NCBI RefSeq assembly: GCF_012933505.1
Contig: NZ_JABBNB010000038.1
Coordinates: 1 to 64,000, forward strand
Reading direction: 5' to 3'
Length of the DNA: 64,000 nucleotides
DNA from: Gordonia asplenii
GTDB taxonomy: Bacteria > Actinomycetota > Actinomycetes > Mycobacteriales > Mycobacteriaceae
Shown: piece after piece, positions 1 to 9,726 of the stretch
Position numbering within the stretch: the stretch's first letter is position 1
Layout: every line of letters starts with the position of its first letter
Program-made: the position numbers and the translations under genes
The notes under the pieces: generated by a model
Told to the model about the DNA's origin: nothing
The model's input: the letters and a program-made list of their open reading frames with translations, nothing else
Database searches by the model: none

Positions 1-3
1 AGG

Positions 4-150
4 GGGTTGCGGCACGAGCGACGACGACAGCACTCGGGCAGCAGAGGGGTGCGACACGAGCTACGACCACGGCACTCGGGGAGCAGCGCGTTGCGACACG
101 AGCGACGACCACGGCACTCAGGGAGCAGACGGTTGCGACACGCCTGGATG
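4..150. repeat. 42-bp tandem repeat, three full copies plus a partial fourth
   Basis: Three head-to-tail 42-bp units lie at 4-45, 46-87 and 88-129, and a fourth begins at 130 and fades after about 15 bases. The units share the core TTGCGACACGAGCGACGAC and differ at only a few positions. The unit is 14 codons long, so any reading frame stays open, but no convincing protein results. The array starts within 3 bases of the rtcB stop and may extend left beyond the window. Confidence 0.8.
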
Positions 151-152
151 CG

Positions 153-1349
153 CTACCCCTTCACGCAGACAATCTGCCGGAGGAATGCCACGACCTCGAC
201 GAGATTCGCCTGTGCCGCAACGACTTCGTTGATGTCCTTGTACGCTCCGGGGATCTCGTCGAGCACTCCGCGGTCCTTGCGGGACTCGACGCCCTCAGTC
301 TGCGCGACGAGGTCGTCGACTGTGAAGGTCCGCTTCGCCTTGCCGCGCGACATCTTTCGGCCCGCACCGTGTGACGCACTCGCGAACGAATCAACCGAAC
401 CCAGCCCTCGGACCACGTACGACCCGGTGCCCATCGACCCGGGGATCAGCCCGAGATCGCCTGCCCCGGCACGGATTGCGCCCTTACGGGTGATGTACAT
501 CTTCTCACCGTCGACCTCCTCTTCCGCCACGTAGTTGTGGTGGCAGGAAATCTGCTCGCCGAAAGTTACGCCCGCTGTGGGGAACTCGTCGACGACGGCC
601 TGCTTGACGAGGTCGAGCATGACCGCGCGGTTCTTGGCGGCGTAGTTCTGCGCCCACGTGAGGTCGCGCCGGTAGGCATCCATTTCGGGAGTGCCCGCAA
701 GGAACACCGACAGTTCGGCGTCGGGCAGTTCGACGTTGTGCGTCAACGTCTTCGCGACTCCGATGTGCCGTTCGGCGATCTCCTTGCCGATGTTCCGCGA
801 GCCCGAATGCAGCATGAGCCATACGCGCTCGTTCTCGTCGAGACAGACTTCGATGAAGTGGTTGCCGCCACCGAGCGTGCCCATCTGACGTCCCGCCCGT
901 GAGCGGCGACCGTGAACCGCAGGGTCGAGGTCGTCGAAGGAATCCCACAACTCGTTCATGTGCCACTTGGTGCGGGTCGACATCTTGTGTCGACCGACCA
1001 CGTCGTCGTGCATGTTGAAGCCGACGGGTACATACGATTCGATCCGGGTCCGCAACGCGTGCAAGTTGTCGGGCAGATCGTTCGCGGTGAGCGATGTCTG
1101 CACGCCCTCCATGCCGCAGCCGATGTCGACGCCGACCGCCGAGGGCGACACGGCATTGCGCATCGCGATCACCGACCCGACGGTCGCGCCTTTGCCGAAG
1201 TGGACGTCGGGCATGACGCGCAGCCCGTGAATCCAGGGCAGCTTCGAGATGTTACGGAGCTGCTGCAGAGCCTGCGGTTCGATCTCGTACTCGTTCGCCC
1301 ACATCAATGTGTTCGGTGCGCCCGAGAGCTGCACCGGGAAGCCGTTCAT
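153..1349 (-). CDS. rtcB: RtcB family RNA-splicing ligase
   Basis: This 398-residue protein is a GTP- and Mn2+-dependent RNA ligase that joins 2',3'-cyclic phosphate or 3'-phosphate ends to 5'-OH ends in RNA repair. The family motifs are in order: DIGCGM (75-80), GGGNHF (160-165), HSGSRNIG (181-188), HHN (270-272) and SHGAGR (326-331), whose His327 is the residue guanylylated in the reaction. The C-terminus CVKG and the length are normal for the bacterial family. No archease or RtcA gene is adjacent, so its RNA target cannot be read from context. The ATG at 1349 has only a weak upstream purine run. The 42-bp repeat lies just past the stop. Confidence 0.95.
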   Translation of the reverse strand: MNGFPVQLSGAPNTLMWANEYEIEPQALQQLRNISKLPWIHGLRVMPDVHFGKGATVGSVIAMRNAVSPSAVGVDIGCGMEGVQTSLTANDLPDNLHALRTRIESYVPVGFNMHDDVVGRHKMSTRTKWHMNELWDSFDDLDPAVHGRRSRAGRQMGTLGGGNHFIEVCLDENERVWLMLHSGSRNIGKEIAERHIGVAKTLTHNVELPDAELSVFLAGTPEMDAYRRDLTWAQNYAAKNRAVMLDLVKQAVVDEFPTAGVTFGEQISCHHNYVAEEEVDGEKMYITRKGAIRAGAGDLGLIPGSMGTGSYVVRGLGSVDSFASASHGAGRKMSRGKAKRTFTVDDLVAQTEGVESRKDRGVLDEIPGAYKDINEVVAAQANLVEVVAFLRQIVCVKG

Positions 1350-1421
1350 CGTCTTTCCTATCCTTTGACCAATTTGCTGCTCGAAGGACGGTACGTGGTA
1401 GCGGATCGTCGAACAATCGAA

Positions 1422-1694
1422 TTATCCCTGCCGCGCTGCGATACGCGCCTGCACCTCCGGTCGGCGAAGCGGTGGCACCGTCTTCGGTGGCTGGCGTCGT
1501 TGTGGCAACTCCCCCAACAACTCTCGGGTCGTGGCGGTCACCTCGGCGACAGCCTTCTCGAACGCTGCCTCGACGGCGGCCGACGGGTAGCGGATCCCGC
1601 TGACCTTGCGGACGTACTGCCGCGCGGCGGCCTCGACCTCGTCTTCGGTGGCCGGCGGTTCCAGACCACGCAATTCAGTGATGTTGCGACACAT
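1422..1694 (-). CDS. DUF2277 family protein
   Basis: A 90-residue cytoplasmic protein beginning MCRNITELRGLEPPATEDE and continuing with an Ala/Glu-rich helical stretch and a basic, Pro-rich tail. The N-terminal Cys-Arg-Asn and the ELRGLEPPATEDE signature are typical of DUF2277, an actinobacterial family I know only as uncharacterised. The frame is open further upstream, but ATG 1694 is preceded by a strong GAGGAGAGG ribosome-binding site 6 bases away and matches the family start. It lies 55 bp after the quinone oxidoreductase on the same strand, so the two may be co-transcribed. Function unknown. Confidence 0.85.
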   Translation of the reverse strand: MCRNITELRGLEPPATEDEVEAAARQYVRKVSGIRYPSAAVEAAFEKAVAEVTATTRELLGELPQRRQPPKTVPPLRRPEVQARIAARQG

Positions 1695-1749
1695 GGCAAA
1701 CCTCTCCTCGATATGTATGTGTGAATACAGACCGCCGACCGTCGGCTGA

Positions 1750-3434
<1,685 letters not shown>

Positions 3435-3437
3435 GCG

Positions 3438-3938
3438 TCAGCGGTTGTCGCGCTTGGCCTGTCGCTTGGCGCCCTGCGCGATCGACGACGCCTCGTACTT
3501 CTTGCGACCTGACGACTGACGTGTCTTGTCAACGCGCGCTTTGCCTTTCGAGGCGACCTTGCCGTCTCCATCAGCGGCCAGTCGCGGCGCGGGACTGTCC
3601 TTCTTCGCCGCGGCGAGACGCTCGGCTTTGAGCTCTTTCGCGCTCTGGTGTGCGACGACGCCGAGCTGGTAGCTGACCCTGCTCAGCGCTTCCTCGAACA
3701 GTTCCGCACGTTCGGCGCGACGGACGTTGACCTTCTTCGCGAGACCTCGTCCGCCCTTCTTGCTCACCTTCTGCGCGCCTGCGCGGCGATACTGCTGAAC
3801 CGCCTTGTTGCGGGCGCGGCGGGTGCGCCGATGCAACTTCAGCAGCTTGCCTTCGGAAAGGTCGGTGAGACGATCCGTCTCAGTCGCCAGAATCAACTTG
3901 TACTCGTTTTCCGACAGACTGTTCTTGATCTTCGACAT
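3438..3938 (-). CDS. Basic, Lys/Arg/Ala-rich hypothetical protein
   Basis: A 166-residue, strongly basic protein starting MSKIKNSLSENEYKLILATE. An N-terminal helical part (about 1-110) is rich in Arg-Arg and Lys-Lys pairs, for example LHRRTRRARNKAV. A disordered tail follows with KGKARVDKTRQSSGRKKYEA and ends RQAKRDNR. There is no signal peptide or membrane segment. The charge suggests nucleic-acid or ribosome binding, but I recognise no named domain, and that is inference. ATG 3938 is preceded by GGGAGAGGAC. It is convergent with the methyltransferase, 3 bp from its stop. Confidence 0.75.
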   Translation of the reverse strand: MSKIKNSLSENEYKLILATETDRLTDLSEGKLLKLHRRTRRARNKAVQQYRRAGAQKVSKKGGRGLAKKVNVRRAERAELFEEALSRVSYQLGVVAHQSAKELKAERLAAAKKDSPAPRLAADGDGKVASKGKARVDKTRQSSGRKKYEASSIAQGAKRQAKRDNR

Positions 3939-4027
3939 GAAAGTCCTCTCCCCATCCCATCCCCGCGATGGTCATGGACATTTCAGCGTATGCCGGAAAC
4001 CGAGGCGCCAACGGTACTTTGCCGGGT

Positions 4028-4879
4028 TCAATCCGAGCCCAGGCCGAGTTGTCCCGCGCGCTTGGCGAGGTAGGCACGAGCGGTGTCGACGTCGTTGTCG
4101 GGGACGCCGTAGAGAACCGTCGTAACGCCGAGGTCGCTCCACTTCGCGAGCCGTTCCTCGTCGGGGCGGGTGTCGAGGACGACGATCTGCGGGGTGCCCG
4201 CGCGGCCTGCATCGGCCCACGCCTTGTTCAGCAGGGTCACCGAACCTTCGATGTCGGATTCGCCGGGCGTGGTGATCCAGCCGTCGGCGCTGCGGGCGAT
4301 CCACTTGAAGTTCTTCTCGTTGCCGCCGGCGCCGACGAGCACTGGAATCTGCGTCTGCGTCGACTTGGGCCAGGTCCAGCTCGGCCCGAACTTGACGAAC
4401 TCGCCGTCGAACTCGGCCTCCTCCTGAGTCCACAGCGCGCGCATCGCTTCGAGGTATTCGCGCAGCATCGTCCGACGACGCCCGGCGGGAACATGGTGGT
4501 CGGAGAGCTCGTCGAGGTTCCATCCGAATCCGACGCCGAGGGTGAGTCGACCGTCGGAGAGATGGTCGAGGGTGGCCAGCGTCTTCGCGAGGGTCAGCGG
4601 ATCGGACTGCACCGGCAGGGCGACCGCGGTGGCGAGCCGGATCTTCGACGTCACCGCGGCGGCGGCGGCGAGCGAGGTCCACGGGTCCAGGGTGCGCATG
4701 TAGCGGTCGTCGGGCAGCGACGAATCCCCCGTTCCGGGGTGGGCCGCTTCCCGCTTGGTCGGGATGTGACTGTGCTCGGGCACGTAATACGCCGCGAAGC
4801 CGGCCTGCTCGATCAGCGGCGCGAGCACATGCGGCTTCAACCCCCGATCGCTGGTGAACTGAACGATTCCGAATTCCAT
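4028..4879 (-). CDS. LLM class F420-dependent oxidoreductase
   Basis: A 283-residue luciferase-like TIM-barrel protein. It begins MEFGIVQFTSD, has ESAGF-like IEQAGFAAYYVPEHSHIP (23-40), the signature DHLSDGRLTLGVGFGWN (about 106-122) and the C-terminal RSADGWITTP segment. These are hallmarks of the Rv2161c/Rv3093-like actinobacterial LLM group that uses F420 or FMN. The substrate cannot be read. A palindromic operator lies 23-37 bp upstream. It is separated from the following gene set (4927-9625) by that operator region, so it is probably a one-gene unit. Confidence 0.85.
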   Translation of the reverse strand: MEFGIVQFTSDRGLKPHVLAPLIEQAGFAAYYVPEHSHIPTKREAAHPGTGDSSLPDDRYMRTLDPWTSLAAAAAVTSKIRLATAVALPVQSDPLTLAKTLATLDHLSDGRLTLGVGFGWNLDELSDHHVPAGRRRTMLREYLEAMRALWTQEEAEFDGEFVKFGPSWTWPKSTQTQIPVLVGAGGNEKNFKWIARSADGWITTPGESDIEGSVTLLNKAWADAGRAGTPQIVVLDTRPDEERLAKWSDLGVTTVLYGVPDNDVDTARAYLAKRAGQLGLGSD

Positions 4880-4901
4880 CGCGAAAGCCTTTCAGACAGT
4901 T

Positions 4902-4916
4902 GACTGGACACCAGTC
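4902..4916. promoter_or_regulatory. Palindromic operator GACTGG-ACA-CCAGTC
   Basis: A perfect 6-3-6 inverted repeat, GACTGGACACCAGTC, sits 23-37 bp upstream of the LLM oxidoreductase start. The size and spacing suit a dimeric TetR or similar repressor. No regulator gene is adjacent, so the protein that binds is unknown. Confidence 0.5.
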
Positions 4917-4926
4917 TAGTTGGTGT

Positions 4927-5970
4927 TCAGCGGTTTGAGTACGTCACTTCGCGTTGCCGCACGTCACGGAAGATTCCGTTGCCCGACGACGTCCGGCTCA
5001 GCGCGTCCGCCGCCAGCACGACGGCGGCCGACGTCCAGCAACTCTTCTCGACCGGCCACCGTTTGCCGTCGGAGAACACCAGACCCGTCCAGTACGAGCC
5101 GTCCGGGTCGCGTAGATGCTGAATCGACGCCAGCAGTTCGGTGGCGCGCTCGACGTCGCCGAGGGCGTCGAGCGCTAGCACCAATTCGCTCGTCTCGGCA
5201 CCGGTGACCCAGGGGCGATGGCTCACGCAGCGAATCCCCTTGCCCGCCACCACGAATTCCGACCAGCGCTCGGCGATGCGGTGCGTCCCGACGTCGCCGC
5301 GCAGCGCTCCGCCGAGGACCGGGTAGTACCAATCCATCGAGTGCTGCGACGGCGGCTCGAACACGTCGATCCGGCGCGCGAACGCCTCGCCCAGCACAGC
5401 GTGCGCCCGCGTCCACCGATCCGGTTGGTGCCCAAGGGTTTCCGCTATCGACACCGCGCAATCCAGCGCGTGAAAGATGCTCGCGTTGCCGGTCAGCTGC
5501 GCTTCGTCGAACATCGTGCGAGTCGAATGGTCCTGCGCCCAGCGGAATGCGCCGTCGGGCCGCTGGAATGTGCACACCAGATCGATGGCGCGATCCACCG
5601 TCGGCCACATCGCTGAGAGGAACGCGTCGTCGCCGGTGACCAAATAGTGATGCCACACTCCCACAGCGATATACGCGCAGAAGTTGCTGTCGGTATTGGC
5701 GTCCACGACGACGTCGCCGCGGAACTCGATGGGCCACGATCCGTCCGGCCGCTGCGTCCGCCTCGACCAACCGTAGGCCGCTTCAGCCTCGTCGGCGAAA
5801 CCCGTGACCGACAGCGCCATCGCCGACTCGATGTGATCCCACGGGTCGGTCTTGCCGCCCGGAAACCATGGCAGCGCACCGGAATCGGTCTGCATCCGGG
5901 CGATCGCGGCCCCCGTGGCGGCCACCTGCTCGGCAGAGACGACGCCGGGCACCGCGGGCATCGAGGTCAC
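4927..5970 (-). CDS. Six-hairpin / prenyltransferase-repeat-like protein
   Basis: A 347-residue cytoplasmic protein made of repeated helical hairpins with motifs such as RRTQRPDGSWPIEF, CTFQRPDGAFRWAQ and IQHLRDPDGSYWTG. The repeated Gln-x-Pro-Asp-Gly-Ser/Ala-Trp/Phe unit is shared by squalene/prenyltransferase toroids and some (alpha/alpha)6 glycosidases. Automatic annotation usually says prenyltransferase. Its coupling to a glycosyltransferase and a methyltransferase makes a carbohydrate-active role at least as likely, but that is inference. The GTG start at 5970 overlaps the preceding methyltransferase stop as GTGA, so it is translated with that gene. It is the last gene of the fprB set. 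Confidence 0.75.
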   Translation of the reverse strand: MTSMPAVPGVVSAEQVAATGAAIARMQTDSGALPWFPGGKTDPWDHIESAMALSVTGFADEAEAAYGWSRRTQRPDGSWPIEFRGDVVVDANTDSNFCAYIAVGVWHHYLVTGDDAFLSAMWPTVDRAIDLVCTFQRPDGAFRWAQDHSTRTMFDEAQLTGNASIFHALDCAVSIAETLGHQPDRWTRAHAVLGEAFARRIDVFEPPSQHSMDWYYPVLGGALRGDVGTHRIAERWSEFVVAGKGIRCVSHRPWVTGAETSELVLALDALGDVERATELLASIQHLRDPDGSYWTGLVFSDGKRWPVEKSCWTSAAVVLAADALSRTSSGNGIFRDVRQREVTYSNR

Positions 5971-6680
5971 CTCGGCTTACGCAGGTACAGGGCGACGGAT
6001 TTGCCGATCACCGGATTGAGCAGTCGCTCGCCGCGGACCGTCAGCCACGGCTTGCTCATCATGTCCCACACCAACATCTGGTGGTAGCCCTTGACCAGGA
6101 CGTTGTCGTTGTTATCCACGCCCACAGCACATTTCAGCCACCAATACGGGGAGTGCAGGGCGTGCGCATGGTCGGTGCCGGTGACTTCCAGCCCGGCATC
6201 ACGCAGCTTGCCGGCCAGCTCCGACGCCTTGTAGATCCGGACGTGCCCGCCCTCCACCTCATGGTAGGCGTCCGAGAGCGCCCAGCACACCTTCTCCGGC
6301 CAGTAACGCGGAACCGTCACCGCCGCAAGGCCGCCCGGCTTGAGAACGCGCACCATCTCGGCGATCGCCGCCTCGTCGGACGGGATGTGCTCGAGGATCT
6401 CCGACATGAGCACCACGTCGAAGGAATCGTCGGCGTACGGAAGCCGCAGTGCGTCACCGACTTCCGCGCGCGCCTTCGCCGACGCCGGGACCTGCCCCTC
6501 GGCCATCATCGCGTCGAACATCCCGCCGACGTCGGACATATCCGATTCGGACATGTCGAAGGCGATCACATCCGCTCCACGACGGAACATCTCATAGGAG
6601 TGACGCCCCTGACCCGCGCCGATGTCGATGGCCTTGGTCCCCGGACCGACGGACAGTCGGTCGAAATCAACTGTGAGCAA
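5967..6680 (-). CDS. Class I SAM-dependent methyltransferase
   Basis: A 237-residue methyltransferase of the ubiE/Methyltransf_11 type. Motif I is AIDIGAGQGRHSYE near residue 20, and the later motifs are YADDSFDVVLMSEILEHI and VLKPGGLAAVTVPRYWPE. The frame runs open far into the glycosyltransferase, but the sensible start is TTG 6680, with AGGA just upstream. It overlaps the glycosyltransferase end by 14 bp and the next gene by 4 bp, so all three are coupled. The conserved trio suggests modification of one polysaccharide or glycolipid product, possibly sugar O-methylation. The substrate is not known. Confidence 0.85.
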   Translation of the reverse strand: MLTVDFDRLSVGPGTKAIDIGAGQGRHSYEMFRRGADVIAFDMSESDMSDVGGMFDAMMAEGQVPASAKARAEVGDALRLPYADDSFDVVLMSEILEHIPSDEAAIAEMVRVLKPGGLAAVTVPRYWPEKVCWALSDAYHEVEGGHVRIYKASELAGKLRDAGLEVTGTDHAHALHSPYWWLKCAVGVDNNDNVLVKGYHQMLVWDMMSKPWLTVRGERLLNPVIGKSVALYLRKPR

Positions 6681-7941
6681 TGGTGTTTCCTTTGTCGAGC
6701 ACGGATCGGTAATGCGCCGCGGTCCTCGCCGCCACCGCGGCCCAGCTGTAGTTCTGCTCCACCCTGCGCCGTCCGCCCGCGCCGAGGCGTGCACGCAGGG
6801 CGGCATCGCCGAGCAGTCTGTTGATCGCGGCGGCGAGCGCCCCCGAATCCTGCGGCGGCACAAGGATCGCGGCTTCCTCGTCGTCGCCGACGACCTCCGG
6901 GATCGCACCAGCACGTGTGGCGACCAGCGGCGTCGCGCAGCTCATCGCCTCCACGGCGGGAAGTGAGAATCCTTCGTACAGCGATGGGACGCATGCGATT
7001 TCGGCGGTGGAGAGCAATCGGGCCAGTTCGTCGTCGTCGATGCCGGATACGACGGTCACCTTGTCGGCGATGGACAGTTCGTCGATTCGCTTGGCGGACG
7101 GGCCTTCTGGATCGAGCTTGGACACCAGCACCAGTTCGACGGGGCGTTCAGCCCCGACCTTGGCGATCGATTCGAGAAGATACCCGACGCCCTTGAGCGG
7201 CGCGTCGGCGCTGGCGATGCACACGACGCGCCCGGGAACACGCTCCGGCGACGGCCGGAAGACCTCCGTGTCGACGCCGAGTGGGATGGTGGTCAGGGCG
7301 CCGTCGGGAATGTCGAACGCCTTGCGGATGTCCACTTCGCTGCTGCGCGACACGGTCAGCAACTCGGGAATCCGCCGCGACACGATGCCCTGCATCCGCA
7401 GGAAGGAATGCCAGCGCCACGCGGTGACCTTCGCGAACCCCTTGGCCGCCCGTACCGCGAGGGTTCGGTCGCGGGTGATCGGGTGATGGATCGTGGCGAT
7501 CAGCGGGAATCCGTACCTCTTGATCTGCAGCAGCCCGTACCCGAGGCACTGATTGTCGTGCACGACGTCGAAGTCGGCTCGGCGCTCCTTGAGCAGTCGT
7601 GCGACGCGGAGGCTGAAGGTCAGCGGCTCACCGAATCCGGCCGTCCACATCGCGCCGACCTCGATGAAGTCGATCCAGTCGCGGAACTCGGATAGCCGTG
7701 GGGTACGGAACGGATCGGCGTCGTTGTAGAGGTCGAGGCTGGGCACCTCGGTGAGCGTGACCCCGGCGTCGAGCGCCGATTGATCGAGCTCCGGGTAGGG
7801 CTGCCCGGAGAAGACCTCGACGCTGTGCCCGAGCAGCGCCAGTTCGCGCGACAGATGTCGCACGTAGACGCCCTGCCCCCCGCAATGCGGTTTGCTGCGG
7901 TACGAGAGCAGCGCAATCCGCAGTTTCTTGTCGTCGTGCAT
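6667..7941 (-). CDS. GT4 family glycosyltransferase
   Basis: A 424-residue GT-B fold retaining glycosyltransferase. The N-terminal domain has SKPHCGGQGVYVRHLSREL (about 16-34), the glycine-rich acceptor-side loop. The C-terminal donor domain has PSLYEGFSLPAVEAM with the E-x7-E motif of family 4. There is no signal or transmembrane segment, so it acts on the cytoplasmic face. It begins 7 bp after fprB and overlaps the methyltransferase at its end, as second gene of a tightly packed set. Donor and acceptor are unknown; an oligosaccharide or lipid-linked sugar of the envelope is the likeliest class. Confidence 0.87.
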   Translation of the reverse strand: MHDDKKLRIALLSYRSKPHCGGQGVYVRHLSRELALLGHSVEVFSGQPYPELDQSALDAGVTLTEVPSLDLYNDADPFRTPRLSEFRDWIDFIEVGAMWTAGFGEPLTFSLRVARLLKERRADFDVVHDNQCLGYGLLQIKRYGFPLIATIHHPITRDRTLAVRAAKGFAKVTAWRWHSFLRMQGIVSRRIPELLTVSRSSEVDIRKAFDIPDGALTTIPLGVDTEVFRPSPERVPGRVVCIASADAPLKGVGYLLESIAKVGAERPVELVLVSKLDPEGPSAKRIDELSIADKVTVVSGIDDDELARLLSTAEIACVPSLYEGFSLPAVEAMSCATPLVATRAGAIPEVVGDDEEAAILVPPQDSGALAAAINRLLGDAALRARLGAGGRRRVEQNYSWAAVAARTAAHYRSVLDKGNTIAHS

Positions 7942-7948
7942 GGGTCGA

Positions 7949-9625
7949 TCAGCCCTCCGCCGTAGCAGCGGTCTTCTCGAACTCCTCGACGGTGACGATC
8001 TTCAGCAGGCGACGGCCCGCGGATTTTCCTGCCGACTTCTCGACGGCGTCGATGGCCTTCCAGCCCGCGAGGGTGATGCGGTTGGCGCCGCGGCCGGTGA
8101 CGAGGTCGGCGACGTCGGCGCGCGAGATCGCCGGGTCGGTGAGCGTGCCCGCGATGAAGTCCGCGAGCACCGCGGCCGCGGTCTCCTCGCCGCACAGCCG
8201 ATTGCGGCCGATGCCGCCGGTGGGACCGCGCTTGATCCAACCGGTCACATACAGGCCGGGTACCACGTCGCCGCCTGCTTCGGCGGTCACCCGGCCGCCG
8301 TCGTTCGGCACGATGCCGCGGACGGCGTCGAACGGCAAGTCCCCGACCGGCGTGCCGCGGTAACCGATGGAGCGCAGGACGAGTCCGGTCGGCAGGTCGA
8401 AGGTCTCGCCGGTAGCGGTGACCGCGACGCGGTCGGCGTCGTCGACGAAGGCGTTGCGAACGCAGACGACCTTCTCGGTCCTGCCGCCCCCTTCGATCGA
8501 CACCGGAGAAGTCAAGTAGCGGAACACGATTCGCTTGTTGCCCGGCGTGCTCGACCGCCCGGCGAACTCGCGCGCCAGCCGCACCTTGGTGGCGATAGTC
8601 GAGTCGAGGCTGCCGTCGGCTTCGGCTGCGGCCGACGCCGGATCGAGGGTGAGTTCGTCGGGATCGATGATCACGTCGACGCCGCGGACGTCGCCGAGCG
8701 CGAGGAACTCGCTGTTGGTGTAGGCACCCTGCGCCACCCCGCGTCGGCCGAGCAGGACCACCTCGCGAATATTCGACTCGCGCAGTTTCGCGAGGGCGTG
8801 GTCGGCGATCTCGGTCTTGGCCAGTGCGGCCGGGTCGGACACCAGGATGCGGGCTACGTCGAGTGCGACGTTGCCGTTGCCGACGACCACGGCGCGCTCG
8901 CCCGAAAGGTCGACGTCGAAGTGCGCGTAGTCGGGATGGCCGTTGTACCAGGCGACGAACTCGGTCGCGGAGATCGAGCCGGGCAGGTCTTCACCGGCGA
9001 TGCCCAGGCGCTTGTCGGTCGCCGCGCCCACCGCGTACACCACCGCGTGGTATCGCTCGGCGAGTTCGTCGTGGGTCACGTGTTTGCCGACCTCGACGTT
9101 GAGGAAGTAGGCGAAGTTGCGCTTGTTGGCCGTCGACGCGTAGGTCCGCTCGACACCCTTGGTGGCGGCGTGGTCGGGTGCGACGCCGGCACGCACGAGG
9201 CCGTACGGCGTGGGCAGCCGATCGAACATGTCGACCTTGACCGACTGCTTGGCGACGAGGTGCTGGGCGGCGTAGAAGGCTGCCGGACCGGCGCCGACGA
9301 TGGCGACGTGGAGTTCTTTGTCGGGCAGCGGCGGTGACTTGCGCGGCGGGACCAATCCGCCCTCGACGTCGTGATCCTTGTAGTAGTCGGCGTTGATCTG
9401 CAGGTAGGGTTCGTCTTTCTCTTCGAGCTGGTCGTCGGGGTAGATCGCTTCGACGGGGCACTCGTCGATGCAGGCACCACAGTCGATGCAGGTCTCCGGG
9501 TCGATGTAGAGCATCTCGGCCGTCATGAAGTCGGGTTCATCGGGCGTGGGGTGAATGCAGTTCACCGGACAAACGCTGACACAACTACCATCGTTGCAGC
9601 AGGGTCGCGTGATTACGTGCGCCAT
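7949..9625 (-). CDS. fprB: FprB-type ferredoxin / ferredoxin-NADP reductase fusion
   Basis: A 558-residue fusion. Residues 1-65 are a bacterial 7Fe-type ferredoxin with CCNDGSCVSVCPVNC (9-23) and CIDCGACIDECPVEAI (about 47-62). From about 105 there is an adrenodoxin-reductase-like NADPH/FAD module with VAIVGAGPAAFYAAQHL for FAD and AVVVGNGNVALDVARIL for NADP. The architecture and length match mycobacterial FprB. It supplies electrons to ferredoxin-dependent enzymes such as P450s. The KstR-type palindrome 28-41 bp upstream suggests, by inference, service to sterol-oxidising P450s. Three sugar or helical-repeat genes follow on the same strand. Confidence 0.92.
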   Translation of the reverse strand: MAHVITRPCCNDGSCVSVCPVNCIHPTPDEPDFMTAEMLYIDPETCIDCGACIDECPVEAIYPDDQLEEKDEPYLQINADYYKDHDVEGGLVPPRKSPPLPDKELHVAIVGAGPAAFYAAQHLVAKQSVKVDMFDRLPTPYGLVRAGVAPDHAATKGVERTYASTANKRNFAYFLNVEVGKHVTHDELAERYHAVVYAVGAATDKRLGIAGEDLPGSISATEFVAWYNGHPDYAHFDVDLSGERAVVVGNGNVALDVARILVSDPAALAKTEIADHALAKLRESNIREVVLLGRRGVAQGAYTNSEFLALGDVRGVDVIIDPDELTLDPASAAAEADGSLDSTIATKVRLAREFAGRSSTPGNKRIVFRYLTSPVSIEGGGRTEKVVCVRNAFVDDADRVAVTATGETFDLPTGLVLRSIGYRGTPVGDLPFDAVRGIVPNDGGRVTAEAGGDVVPGLYVTGWIKRGPTGGIGRNRLCGEETAAAVLADFIAGTLTDPAISRADVADLVTGRGANRITLAGWKAIDAVEKSAGKSAGRRLLKIVTVEEFEKTAATAEG

Positions 9626-9652
9626 CTGGCCTCTACCTCGCAGTTCGCCTTG

Positions 9653-9666
9653 TAGAACGTGTTCTA
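9653..9666. promoter_or_regulatory. KstR-type operator
   Basis: TAGAACGTGTTCTA is a perfect inverted repeat (extending to GTAGAAC-GT-GTTCTAC at 9652-9667) and an exact match to the KstR consensus TnnAACnnGTTnnA. It lies in the 101-bp divergent region between fprB and the acyl-ACP thioesterase, 28 bp from the former start and 60 bp from the latter. It is a better palindrome than the site at 2755. Confidence 0.6.
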
Positions 9667-9726
9667 CTTCGCTGTCAAATGTACCTTAGCCGCTAAGCCC
9701 ACCATCGCCAAGAGTGAGGACGCTCC

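Noticed and set aside
7-534. Open frame through the 42-bp repeat into rtcB antisense
   Set aside because: The start lies in the repeat and most of the frame is rtcB complement; no ribosome site or homology.
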